A program made the position numbers and the translations under genes. From Brevibacterium zhoupengii (GTDB taxonomy: Bacteria; Actinomycetota; Actinomycetes; Actinomycetales; Brevibacteriaceae), in assembly GCF_021117425.1 (NCBI RefSeq), contig NZ_CP088298.1:620001-684000 (forward strand): 64,000 bases of DNA, given 5' to 3'. The notes beneath the pieces are model-generated. The model was not told the origin of the DNA and searched no databases. It saw only the letters and a list, made by a program, of their open reading frames with translations. Positions within the stretch are counted from its first letter, which is position 1. Each line of letters begins with the position of its first letter. Positions 9,694 to 20,129 of this stretch are shown piece by piece.

Positions 9694-11187
9694 TCACTCG
9701 TCGTCCGGGCGCACCTTCTTGCCGCGGTCCTGCCAGAACTTCGCAGTGGTGACTTCGTCTGTGCCGTCCCAGGCATCGACGTTAGTGTTGATGCGCTTGA
9801 ACGTGGGCAGATCGGATCGGTGGAAGACCGGCTCCAGGCCCTGTCGACGCTGCTGCTGGTAGTTCTTCAACAGGTTGAACACCAGCGGTGAGAGCATCAG
9901 CAGAGCGAAGAGGTTGATGAGAGCCATGATCGCCATGAAGATGTTCGCCGCGGTCCAGACGATGTCCAGTGCCGCGATCGCCCCGATGAACACCGACACC
10001 ATCACGATCACCTGGTAGACCCGCATGGCGGCTTTGCTGGTGGTCAGATGCTCGATATTGGCTTCGCCATAGTAGTAGTTGCCGAGGATCGAGGAGAAGG
10101 CGAAGAGGAAGATCGCCAAGGTGAGGAAGTGGATCGCCCACTGGCCCAGCTGCCCGCTCAAAGCCGTCTGCGTCAGCTGGATACCTTCGGCAGAGCTGCC
10201 GTATTCGGGGTTCGACAGCAGGATGATGAACGCTGTGATCGAGCAGACGAGGATCGTGTCGAAGTACACGCCCAGTGCCTGCACGAATCCCTGCTTGGCC
10301 GGGTGCGACGCCGATGCTGTGGCTGCGGCATTCGGGACGGAGCCGATTCCGGCCTCGTTGGAGAACAGGCCGCGCTGCACGCCGATCAGCATGATCGAGC
10401 CGAGCGTTCCACCGGCGATGGAATCCATGCTGAACGCATCGGTGAAGATGGTGAGGATCATGTCGGGGACGGCGCCGAGGTTGAGCACCACGACGATGAT
10501 CCCGACGATCAGGTAGAGACCGGCCATGATCGGCACGAGGTAGGCGGAGACGTTCGAGATGCGCTTGGCTCCGCCGACGAAGATCAGGTAGGCGCCGACG
10601 GCGATGACCACACCGGCAATTGCTGAGAATGCGAAGTTCGAGTCCTCGACGTTGAATGATGCACCGACCGCGTCGACGATCGAGTTCGACTGCACCGTAT
10701 TGAACACGATGCCGTAGGTGATCGCGACGATCACGGCGAAGACCAGGCCGAGCCATTTCATGTTCATTCCGTGCCGGATGTAGTAAGCCGGGCCGCCGCG
10801 GAAGTTCGGGCCGTCCTTCATCTTGTAGACCTGGCCGAGCGCGGACTCGGCGAACGCGGTGGCACCGCCGACGACGGCCGTCAGCCACATCCAGAACACC
10901 GCACCGGGGCCGCCCAGGGAAATGGCCAAGGCCACGCCGGCGATGTTGGCCGTGCCCACTCGCGAGGCAGCGGAGATGGAGAAGGCTCGGAACGGGGAGA
11001 TGTTCTTATTGCCCTCGGAGTCTCGTCCACCCGGCTCGACGAGCGTGCGGAACATCTCGGGGAGCATCCGCACCTGGATCACTCCGGTGCGGATTGTGAA
11101 ATACAGACCAGTGGGAATCAGCACTGCAACGAGTACATAGGACGATACGGAATCGATCCCGTTGAGTGCGTTCTGCAGCATCTCCAT
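9694..11187 (-). CDS. Sodium:alanine symporter, AGCS family
   Basis: Sodium- or proton-coupled importer of alanine or glycine in the cytoplasmic membrane. The 497 residues carry about eleven hydrophobic segments and family signatures: GPGAVFWMWLTAVVGGAT, AFAESALGQVYK and RGLFSNEAGIGSVPNAAA. AAGGAGG lies 9 nt before the ATG. With gcvPTH and sdaA in the same region, a glycine or alanine uptake role is attractive, but substrate choice cannot be read from sequence alone. Similar proteins are called AlsT, DagA or CycA-like. Confidence 0.93.
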   Translation of the reverse strand: MEMLQNALNGIDSVSSYVLVAVLIPTGLYFTIRTGVIQVRMLPEMFRTLVEPGGRDSEGNKNISPFRAFSISAASRVGTANIAGVALAISLGGPGAVFWMWLTAVVGGATAFAESALGQVYKMKDGPNFRGGPAYYIRHGMNMKWLGLVFAVIVAITYGIVFNTVQSNSIVDAVGASFNVEDSNFAFSAIAGVVIAVGAYLIFVGGAKRISNVSAYLVPIMAGLYLIVGIIVVVLNLGAVPDMILTIFTDAFSMDSIAGGTLGSIMLIGVQRGLFSNEAGIGSVPNAAATASASHPAKQGFVQALGVYFDTILVCSITAFIILLSNPEYGSSAEGIQLTQTALSGQLGQWAIHFLTLAIFLFAFSSILGNYYYGEANIEHLTTSKAAMRVYQVIVMVSVFIGAIAALDIVWTAANIFMAIMALINLFALLMLSPLVFNLLKNYQQQRRQGLEPVFHRSDLPTFKRINTNVDAWDGTDEVTTAKFWQDRGKKVRPDDE

Positions 11188-11513
11188 GGAACTGAGCCTC
11201 CTTCGGCAATCATGCGGTCAGAGGTTCGGGCAGAAGAGTGCCTGAACGTCCGCTGTGTTTGCCTTCAGTCTGCCATTAACCCACTCCTGCAGCGCGTAAG
11301 CAGGCGGCGATTGGCTCATTGAAGACTATGAGGCAGTCGAGTGAGAAGACGGAATCATGGCTGCACTCTTGAGCTCTGCTCTGCCAGGGTTCACGTCGCG
11401 TCTACCCAATCATCACCCTGCCCTTGCTCTGGTTGCCTAGTCTGATCCGCAACGAACTGCGTCACCGGCCGCTCACCGCCGCTCTGAGCCGCCACCCCTG
11501 AGGAGTCCCCGCC
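11188..11513. other. Divergent intergenic region, symporter / phosphodiesterase
   Basis: 326 bp between the starts of two divergent genes; it must carry both promoters. I see no operator-like dyad, RNA gene or open frame worth reporting. Confidence 0.4.
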
Positions 11514-12329
11514 ATGCCAATCACTCTCTTGAACCAATCCACCGCCGAAGTCACGCACACCCGCGTTCCTCCGCTGGTCATCGCTCACCGAGGAGCATCC
11601 GAGCAGCATCCCGAGAATACGATCCCCGCCTTCGTCGCCGGCATCGATCAGGGTGCGGACATGATCGAGATCGACGTCCACATGAACAAGGACGGCGATC
11701 TCATCGTCATCCACGACGCCACCCTTGACCGCACCACCAACGTCCGCACGATCTACCCCGACCGTGCCGAAACCAGCGTGAGCGACATGACGACCGCTGA
11801 GATCGCCACCCTCGACGCGGGTTCGTGGAAGGGGCAGGTGTACAACGGAGTCAAAGTCCCTCACCTCGCCGAGGTGCTGGATCTGGTGCACGTGACCCGC
11901 ACCGGGCTGCTGCTCGAGGTCAAGAAGCCCGCCCAATATCCCGGAATCGCCGAGGTGCTCGTTGAGTCCCTGACTGCCGTGCCCGAATATCTGGACCGGG
12001 CTTTGGCCGCGGGAATGCTCGTCGTCCAATCCGGGGACTGGGCCTTCGTCCGCGAGTTCCACGCTCTGGCACCAGAAATCCCCGTCGGTGTTCTGGGTCG
12101 GCCCTGCCCAGACGAACTGCTCGACTTTGCCACCTGGGTCGATCAGGTCAACCCGCAATACACCGCAGCCGACGCGACCTTCCTCGGCCACGTCCACGAG
12201 TTGGGAATGTCGAGCCTGGTGTGGACTGTCAACAGTGTCGAGGACATGGAGAAGGCCATCGACCTCGGCGCCGACGGCATCATCACCAACAGTCCCGATC
12301 GACTTCTCGAGGTCGTCGAAGACCTCTGA
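11514..12329 (+). CDS. Glycerophosphodiester phosphodiesterase
   Basis: Hydrolyses glycerophosphodiesters from phospholipids to glycerol-3-phosphate and an alcohol. The TIM-barrel GDPD domain fills the 271 residues. The catalytic block is HRGASEQHPENT near residues 25-36, followed by MIEIDVHMNKDGDLIVIHD, which holds the metal-binding Glu/Asp and second His. No signal peptide, so it is cytoplasmic (UgpQ-like rather than periplasmic GlpQ). GAGGAG precedes the ATG by about 8 nt. The stop codon abuts a tandem repeat array. Confidence 0.93.
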   Translation: MPITLLNQSTAEVTHTRVPPLVIAHRGASEQHPENTIPAFVAGIDQGADMIEIDVHMNKDGDLIVIHDATLDRTTNVRTIYPDRAETSVSDMTTAEIATLDAGSWKGQVYNGVKVPHLAEVLDLVHVTRTGLLLEVKKPAQYPGIAEVLVESLTAVPEYLDRALAAGMLVVQSGDWAFVREFHALAPEIPVGVLGRPCPDELLDFATWVDQVNPQYTAADATFLGHVHELGMSSLVWTVNSVEDMEKAIDLGADGIITNSPDRLLEVVEDL

Positions 12330-12457
12330 GCCGGGCTTCAGATCAGCTGGGCCTCAGAACTGCCGGGCTTCAGATCAGCTGGGCCTCAGAACTGCCGGGC
12401 TTCAGTGCAGCTGGGCCTCAGAACTGCCGGGCTTCAGTGCAGCTGGGCCTCAGGACC
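12330..12457. repeat. Tandem array, 8 x 16 bp (4 x 32 bp)
   Basis: Eight contiguous 16-mers alternate between type GCCGGGCTTCAGATCA (or ..TGCA) and type GCTGGGCCTCAGAACT, giving a 32-bp higher unit repeated four times. The array starts on the base after the phosphodiesterase stop and runs into the last codon of the convergent membrane-protein gene (stop at 12450-12452). No spacers, so not CRISPR. Confidence 0.95.
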
Positions 12458-13343
12458 GCCGAGATTTCGCCACTGCCACAGAGACGAACAAAGCCGAAGC
12501 ACCGATGAAGAGCCCCAACACGGCTCCCTGCCACAACGCTGGGATCAGGTCGCCAAGAGGTAAGAAGGCCACCAGCTGACCTGTGGCGAGATTGCACAGA
12601 TACATTCCGCAGACCAGGGTGATGAAGCCGGAAGCTCTGATGGCCAGCGACCAGCCTGGTGACGAAGCGTTGACCTGCGCGCGCAAAAGCAGGAACACTG
12701 CGGCGACCGTGGCGACTGCAGAGCTCAGGGCGATCGGCCACTCCGACCGATACCACGAGGGCAGTGCAATCTGTTCGAAGGCTTGGAACATCGGCACGTG
12801 GCAGCAGAACACGATCACCACGCAGGCCAGGAGAACGATTCCCGGGCCGGTTGTCGCCCGGTCTGCCGCCGCAGCCTTGCCCACTACAGCAATGAGGACC
12901 CCCACAATGACGAAGGGGAACACGAACGCGCCGATGAGCAGTGCGGATTCTGTGAAGGTCAGCGCCAACATTTCCGGCCTCGGTCGTTCGATACTTCCGA
13001 CTACCTCGGCGATGGCCGAGATTCCGAAGATGGCGATGCTGAGCACGGTGATGATGCTGCGCGGGATGGGCGAAAGCTCGCGCGCGATGACGATGGCAGC
13101 GGCGCCGGCCAGGCAAGCCAGGGCGGACATGGCAATTCCAGCGGGCAAGCTCTGGGCTGAATAATACTCAGCCTTCGCGAACATGAGAGCACAGAAGCCG
13201 ACCCAAGCGACGAAGTGAACGACGAACGCGAGTGCGACGATCGTGAAGCGGATGGGGCTCGCTTCACTCTTGGCAACCGCTTCATTCTTAGCAACCGCCT
13301 CATTCAGGGCGGTCGATTCGTTCAGCGCCGTCGGGTCATGCAT
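12450..13343 (-). CDS. Multi-pass membrane protein of unknown function
   Basis: 297 residues with about seven or eight hydrophobic segments and no recognised signature. The N-terminus before the first segment is a hydrophilic run of four degenerate 6-residue repeats (TALNES, TALNEA, VAKNEA, VAKSEA), encoded by an 18-bp tandem repeat at about 13258-13332. GAGAGGA precedes the ATG. It diverges from the serine hydrolase gene. The 3' end lies in the last copy of the 16-bp array. Function unknown. Confidence 0.75.
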   Translation of the reverse strand: MHDPTALNESTALNEAVAKNEAVAKSEASPIRFTIVALAFVVHFVAWVGFCALMFAKAEYYSAQSLPAGIAMSALACLAGAAAIVIARELSPIPRSIITVLSIAIFGISAIAEVVGSIERPRPEMLALTFTESALLIGAFVFPFVIVGVLIAVVGKAAAADRATTGPGIVLLACVVIVFCCHVPMFQAFEQIALPSWYRSEWPIALSSAVATVAAVFLLLRAQVNASSPGWSLAIRASGFITLVCGMYLCNLATGQLVAFLPLGDLIPALWQGAVLGLFIGASALFVSVAVAKSRRS

Positions 13344-13418
13344 GTAGGAATCCTCTCATGGAAAGCTGGTCAATACAGATGGGGTTCCCTCCCTCGGACG
13401 TGGGGATCGACCCCCTAG

Positions 13419-13445
13419 TTGTGACCGGTCCGAAGTCCCTAGGCT
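13419..13445 (+). promoter_or_regulatory. Promoter of the serine hydrolase gene
   Basis: TTGTGA at 13419-13424 and TAGGCT at 13440-13445, 15 bp apart. The -10 ends 7 nt before ATG 13453, suggesting a leaderless mRNA. Confidence 0.5.
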
Positions 13446-13452
13446 GGTGGCC

Positions 13453-14928
13453 ATGATCAGTATCACCTCCTCCACGGCGCGGCGCATCTTTTCGATTGCC
13501 GCAGCTCTCGTATTGGCATGCAGTCTTGCCGCAATGATGTCGGCAGCGCCGGCGAATGCTGCTGGCAACCAGGGAAATGACGCTGAAGAGTTCGTCTCCG
13601 ACTACACCTCCCGACACGGCCTTCCCGGCGCCAGCTACGCCATGGTCAAAGACGGCGAGGTCGTGACGACAGGAGCTTCCGGAGACGTCGCCACCGACAC
13701 CCCGATAGCAATCGGGTCGGTGTCGAAGTCCTTCACCGCCTTCGCCGTTCTTCAGCTCGTAGACTCTGGGAAGGTCGATCTCGACGCTCCGATCACCGAC
13801 TACCTGCCCGACTTCTCGATCCGAGGCGCCGACGCCTCGGCGATCACCGTGCGTATGCTTCTGTCCCACACCTCCGGACTGCCGAACCCCACTTTTGTGG
13901 CCTCCACCGGGTCTTTGGAGAGCAGCGTCGCATTGATCTCCGATTTCGACGTGGCCAGTAAACCAGGCTCCACCTATGCATACAGCAACTTCAACTACCG
14001 CACGCTCGCCCGCATGGTCGAGGTCGTCGACGGTCAGGACTTCGATGCCTACCTCGACGAGAACATCTTCACTCCGCTGGGGATGGACGACACCACCTCG
14101 GAGGTCACTGCCGCCGATCGGCCAGGGCTCGATGCTGGCCATGTCACCGCTTACGGGCTGTGGCTCCAGGTTCGGGAACTGACTGCAGACATCGGCGGAT
14201 CCGGCGGGGTGATCAGCACCGCTGAGGACATGGCCAAGTGGATGGGGATGCAGCAGCGGGCAGGCACGACAGCTGACGGTACCCGAATCCTCAGCGCGGA
14301 CCTCGTCGAAGAGTCCCACACTCCCCAGCCCAACGCCGGCACCTACGGTCTGGGGTGGCAGCTCACCAGCACAGCTGACCCGGAACGTGTCGGCCACGGC
14401 GGATCACTGACGCGCTACACCGCACGCCAGGACCTCGTGCCATCCAGCGGCTGCGCCACCGTTGTGCTCCTCGACAGCTTCACGCCGATCCGCCAGCACC
14501 AGTACGACATCAGCACCGGCCTCATCGATATCTCCGAGGGGACGGACCCCGACCTCGGATTCCCACTGGCAACCGTCGTCGACCTCTGCCTCGCAGCGTT
14601 GACGCTCCTCGCCCTCGTCTTGGGCATCCGCGGGCTGCTCCGCTCGGACAGATGGGCGCGGAAGCGAGCGCAGCATCCCTGGTGGCGTCGTAGTCTGCGC
14701 CTGCTGCCACAAGCGATCATGCCCATCGTCGCTGTGAGTGTCTTCGTCGGGCTCACCTTCGGGCAGGCAAATCCTGCGACCACACTCGACATCTTCGGGC
14801 TGTGGCCTGCATTCATGGTGCTCATCGCCACCGGCGGCCTCGTCGGGGTGGTGCTCATCGTGGCCCGTCTGAGGGCATTCGGCACCCATTCCCGCCTGCT
14901 GAACGCGGCGTCCTCGTCGGTGGAATGA
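13453..14928 (+). CDS. Serine hydrolase, beta-lactamase/PBP-like, membrane-anchored
   Basis: 491 residues. A signal peptide (to about residue 37, ANAA) leads into a class C beta-lactamase-like domain with catalytic SVSK (Ser89, Lys92), a YSN motif in AYSNFNY, and HGG in RVGHGGSLTRY. The C-terminal 110 residues add three or four membrane segments, a layout seen in exported esterase/peptidase-like members rather than true beta-lactamases. Substrate is unknown; D-amino peptides or esters are plausible. ATG 13453 is chosen over GTG 13447 because of the upstream -10 position. Confidence 0.85.
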   Translation: MISITSSTARRIFSIAAALVLACSLAAMMSAAPANAAGNQGNDAEEFVSDYTSRHGLPGASYAMVKDGEVVTTGASGDVATDTPIAIGSVSKSFTAFAVLQLVDSGKVDLDAPITDYLPDFSIRGADASAITVRMLLSHTSGLPNPTFVASTGSLESSVALISDFDVASKPGSTYAYSNFNYRTLARMVEVVDGQDFDAYLDENIFTPLGMDDTTSEVTAADRPGLDAGHVTAYGLWLQVRELTADIGGSGGVISTAEDMAKWMGMQQRAGTTADGTRILSADLVEESHTPQPNAGTYGLGWQLTSTADPERVGHGGSLTRYTARQDLVPSSGCATVVLLDSFTPIRQHQYDISTGLIDISEGTDPDLGFPLATVVDLCLAALTLLALVLGIRGLLRSDRWARKRAQHPWWRRSLRLLPQAIMPIVAVSVFVGLTFGQANPATTLDIFGLWPAFMVLIATGGLVGVVLIVARLRAFGTHSRLLNAASSSVE

Positions 14929-14972
14929 GACGCCGGTTCTCAACTCGGGCTGCTCAATGAGACGCTGGGTCC

Positions 14973-17243
<2,271 letters not shown>

Positions 17244-17246
17244 GCG

Positions 17247-18977
17247 TCACTCGACGAGCTGCAGCCCTCGGAAGCGGTTAAGCGCTGCCGCGATCTCCTG
17301 GGCCCGCGGTCGGGCGACATGTCCCGGATGGTCGCGGTTGCCGGTCAGGCCATCGACGCCTTGCGCATCGAGCATGTCATCGATCTCGGCCAGGGCCTCG
17401 GTCAGTGAGGTCCGGTTGTCGAAGATCTCTGCCATGTACTCCAATGCCTCGGCGATGCCCGCCGTCTGCTGCACATCGACGAGCTGAGCCACGGCGCTGA
17501 GGTCGATGAATGCCTTGCCGAACTGGACCTGGCCGAGACCCTTCGCCTTCGCCGACTTCGTCTTCGAACTGGGGCGCAGTGCCTTCGCCGTCGGAATCCG
17601 AGGCCGAGGTGTCGCAAACGTGTCACCGCTGCGACCGGCTGAGTTGGACTTGTCATCGCCTGAGCCGGCTGGGTTTGTACTCGCGAAATCTGCCGGGTTC
17701 ACACCGACAAGTTCATGCGCCTTCTCAGTGACCTCCTGCGGCACGTAGGCGTCGAGGGCGATGACGTGGTCGGCGACCTCGAAGAACGCACTCGAGCCAC
17801 CGGCGACTAAGACCGTGGACACCCCTCGTTCGGAAAACAGCGGGCGGATGCGGTCGACGAACGGTGTGATGGGTTCGCGATCGGCTGGGATCAGCGCACG
17901 CATGCGCTCATCGCGGATCATGAAGTTCGTCGCCGAGGTGTCTTCGTCGATGAGGAGTGAACGGGCACCGACCTCAACGGCCTCGACGAGGTTGGCCGCC
18001 TGCGAGGTTGAGCCGCTCGCATTCGTTGTGGTGAAGGAGCCTGTGTCAGTGCCGGATGGGAGATTGTTGATGAAGGGCGAGATGTCGTCGCCGGTCACGG
18101 CGCGACCGTCCTCGGCCCGGATGGAGGTGGCACTGGGTTCAGTGATGACCCATTCGCGTCCGTCGCCTGCGATGTGCGGGTAGACGCCGCGTTCGAGAGC
18201 ACGCAGGATCGTCGACTTGCCGTGGTACCCGCCGCCGACGATGACGGTGACGCCACGCGGGATCGCCATGCCCGTGAGGCTGCGTCCGCTCGAGAGCGTG
18301 ACGGTGTGCTCCAGCGAGCTGGGGCTGGTAAACGCCACAGCGTGAGAATCCATCGGCAGGTCCGAGTCTCCGGATCGCCGCGGCAGGATCGAATCGTTGC
18401 CGATGAACGCGAGGAGACCTTCCTCGCCGAGGTGGTTCTGCAGCTCCAGCTGATCCCGGTGGAGCTGGACGTGCTCATGCAGATCATCTGCGCGCAGATT
18501 GGAGTGGACGAACATGGCCTGAGCGAGCTCGGGCACGTCGCGGGTGAGGATGTCGGCTGCCTGATGGCCCAAGATGCGCCGGCCGCGAGCCGGGAGATTG
18601 ACGAGCAGGCGTGCTTCGAAGCCGTCATCGTCGATGACGACATTGGTGCGTTCGAGCACCTCCTGGCCCGGACGTCCGAGGATGATCGACCGTCGGTTAG
18701 TGCGGTGCAGGAACGAATCACCGACGCGGAGGAGGAAGTCAGAGGCCGCGATGCGATCGGCCCGTTCGGTGGTGATGTCAGTGGGGAAGCCTGCCTCGGC
18801 GCGGTTGACCCTGATCCGGACCTTCGATGGGGAGGCGAAAGGGTCGACCTGGACCCGGTCGATGAACACGGTGACTGGCCCGAACTCGTAGCTGCCACGG
18901 ATCTGCTTGTAATTTCCGTAGCTGCGGCCATCGAGACTGTGCAGGGTGGAGGCGAGATTCGATCGTTGGGAGTTCAT
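17247..18977 (-). CDS. ABC-class ATPase (PF09818-type)
   Basis: Stand-alone predicted ATPase of the ABC class, 576 residues, soluble. The Walker A motif is GGGYHGKST at 248-256 and the Walker B region reads SLLIDEDTSATNFMIRD. The N-terminal 240 residues match the family's own domain. A Ser/Gly/Lys-rich linker of roughly 50 residues sits before the C-terminal helical part. The role of this family is unknown. The -10 TAGCAT on the minus strand ends 7 nt before the ATG and no ribosome site is seen. Confidence 0.88.
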   Translation of the reverse strand: MNSQRSNLASTLHSLDGRSYGNYKQIRGSYEFGPVTVFIDRVQVDPFASPSKVRIRVNRAEAGFPTDITTERADRIAASDFLLRVGDSFLHRTNRRSIILGRPGQEVLERTNVVIDDDGFEARLLVNLPARGRRILGHQAADILTRDVPELAQAMFVHSNLRADDLHEHVQLHRDQLELQNHLGEEGLLAFIGNDSILPRRSGDSDLPMDSHAVAFTSPSSLEHTVTLSSGRSLTGMAIPRGVTVIVGGGYHGKSTILRALERGVYPHIAGDGREWVITEPSATSIRAEDGRAVTGDDISPFINNLPSGTDTGSFTTTNASGSTSQAANLVEAVEVGARSLLIDEDTSATNFMIRDERMRALIPADREPITPFVDRIRPLFSERGVSTVLVAGGSSAFFEVADHVIALDAYVPQEVTEKAHELVGVNPADFASTNPAGSGDDKSNSAGRSGDTFATPRPRIPTAKALRPSSKTKSAKAKGLGQVQFGKAFIDLSAVAQLVDVQQTAGIAEALEYMAEIFDNRTSLTEALAEIDDMLDAQGVDGLTGNRDHPGHVARPRAQEIAAALNRFRGLQLVE

Positions 18978-18984
18978 CCGTGGA

Positions 18985-18990
18985 ATGCTA
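18985..18990 (-). promoter_or_regulatory. -10 box of the ABC-class ATPase gene
   Basis: TAGCAT on the minus strand, 7 nt before ATG 18977; no Shine-Dalgarno between them, so probably leaderless. Confidence 0.45.
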
Positions 18991-19084
18991 CTTGATCGAG
19001 GTCAACAGAGGCCAAGATCTGGGCATGGGCTGCGAGCGCCAGGCGCGCCTTGGCCCCACTGCCAGGCGCACCTTTCCGCCGTGA

Positions 19085-19855
19085 TCAGTCGCGTTCGCGC
19101 CCCAGGTAGAACTTGGCGGCGTTGTCCCAGCACACGGCGGTGAGCTCGTCGGGTGACAGAGTGTCTCGGATGATGTCGAAGTCTGCGTTCTCGAATGGTC
19201 GAGGTGCCCTGGTCGAGGGCAGGTCCGTGCCCACCATGAGGGCCGAGGGGTCGACGTCGACGATTGCTCGCATCGTGGTGACCGGGTCGAGTTCGACGCG
19301 GCCGAAACCTGTGGCTTTGACCTTCACGCCTCGTTCGACCAAGCGCAGCAGGGCAGGCAGCCCGTCGCGGTGCATCCCGAAATGGTCGATGCTCACCGCG
19401 GGCAGTCCGGCAATGCGGTCACCTAGGTCCTCGTCGATGCTGCGGGAATCGATATAGAGCTCAGAGTGCCATCCGGCGAGGTCATGGACCCGACGGGCCA
19501 TGTGTTCCATGTCGTCCAGGACCGCGGAGCCGCCTCGGGCGACGTTGAAGCGCAGCGCTTTCACTCCGTCGCGGTCGAGTTCGAGGATGCGTTCATCCGT
19601 GGTGTCGGTGGGCAGCTGGGTGACGCCGACGAAGTCCGGGCCCAGCGTACTCAGAGCATCGACGAGGTAGCACTGATCGAACCCCTGGAAGGACCCGGCG
19701 ACGACGGCTCCTCCCGCGATGCCCAGGCCGCTGATGCGCATGAGGTAGTCCTCGACCGTGAACGGGTCCGGCAGATAGCCGTTGTTCTCGACCAGAGGAT
19801 GTTTCGGATCGATGATGTGGAGATGAGCGTCGAAGACCGGAATCGGGGAATTCAT
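19085..19855 (-). CDS. Amidohydrolase (TIM-barrel metal-dependent hydrolase)
   Basis: 256 residues of the amidohydrolase-2 type. The metal-binding HxH is in FDAHLHIID (His11, His13). A further His-rich strand reads SIDHFGMHRDG, and the C-terminal Asp is in LMVGTDLPSTRAP. Relatives hydrolyse lactones such as 2-pyrone-4,6-dicarboxylate or decarboxylate aromatic acids, but the substrate here is not readable. The minus-strand hexamer TATGTT ends 6 nt before the ATG without a ribosome site. It lies divergent from the TRAP-TAXI operon. Confidence 0.85.
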   Translation of the reverse strand: MNSPIPVFDAHLHIIDPKHPLVENNGYLPDPFTVEDYLMRISGLGIAGGAVVAGSFQGFDQCYLVDALSTLGPDFVGVTQLPTDTTDERILELDRDGVKALRFNVARGGSAVLDDMEHMARRVHDLAGWHSELYIDSRSIDEDLGDRIAGLPAVSIDHFGMHRDGLPALLRLVERGVKVKATGFGRVELDPVTTMRAIVDVDPSALMVGTDLPSTRAPRPFENADFDIIRDTLSPDELTAVCWDNAAKFYLGRERD

Positions 19856-19861
19856 AGCTCA

Positions 19862-19867
19862 AACATA
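19862..19867 (-). promoter_or_regulatory. -10 box of the amidohydrolase gene
   Basis: TATGTT on the minus strand, 6 nt before ATG 19855, with no Shine-Dalgarno. Confidence 0.45.
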
Positions 19868-20051
19868 CCCTCGTATTCGACAAGTTACGTTTCATCTCAA
19901 TTGGTGGTTTCTGGGACGAGAGCAGGCAACCCGAGGTGTCGTTCTATTTGGAAGTCGACGCTGCCGTCCCAACTATCGGTACTGCGGGTAACGATCTCGA
20001 CAATATGACCACGGGTCGGGACGCTAGAGGGGAAGGTGAGTGGACGCTCGG

Positions 20052-20073
20052 TATATTGTGAGGTGGTTCACAA
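20052..20073 (+). promoter_or_regulatory. CRP/GlxR-type box over a -10 hexamer
   Basis: TTGTGAGGTGGTTCACAA at 20056-20073 is a perfect TGTGA-N6-TCACA dyad, the consensus of the CRP/GlxR family. It overlaps a TATATT hexamer at 20052-20057 and lies 57 bp before the TRAP permease start, a position that suits repression. The remainder of 19868-20129 shows no other feature. Confidence 0.65.
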
Positions 20074-20129
20074 CAGGCCCTGAGCAAATTGGCTTGAGCT
20101 TTTCGGCCCGAGCATCTGAAAGGACAACG

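Noticed and set aside
12330-12457. CRISPR array
   Set aside because: The 16-bp units are contiguous without unique spacers and no cas gene is present.
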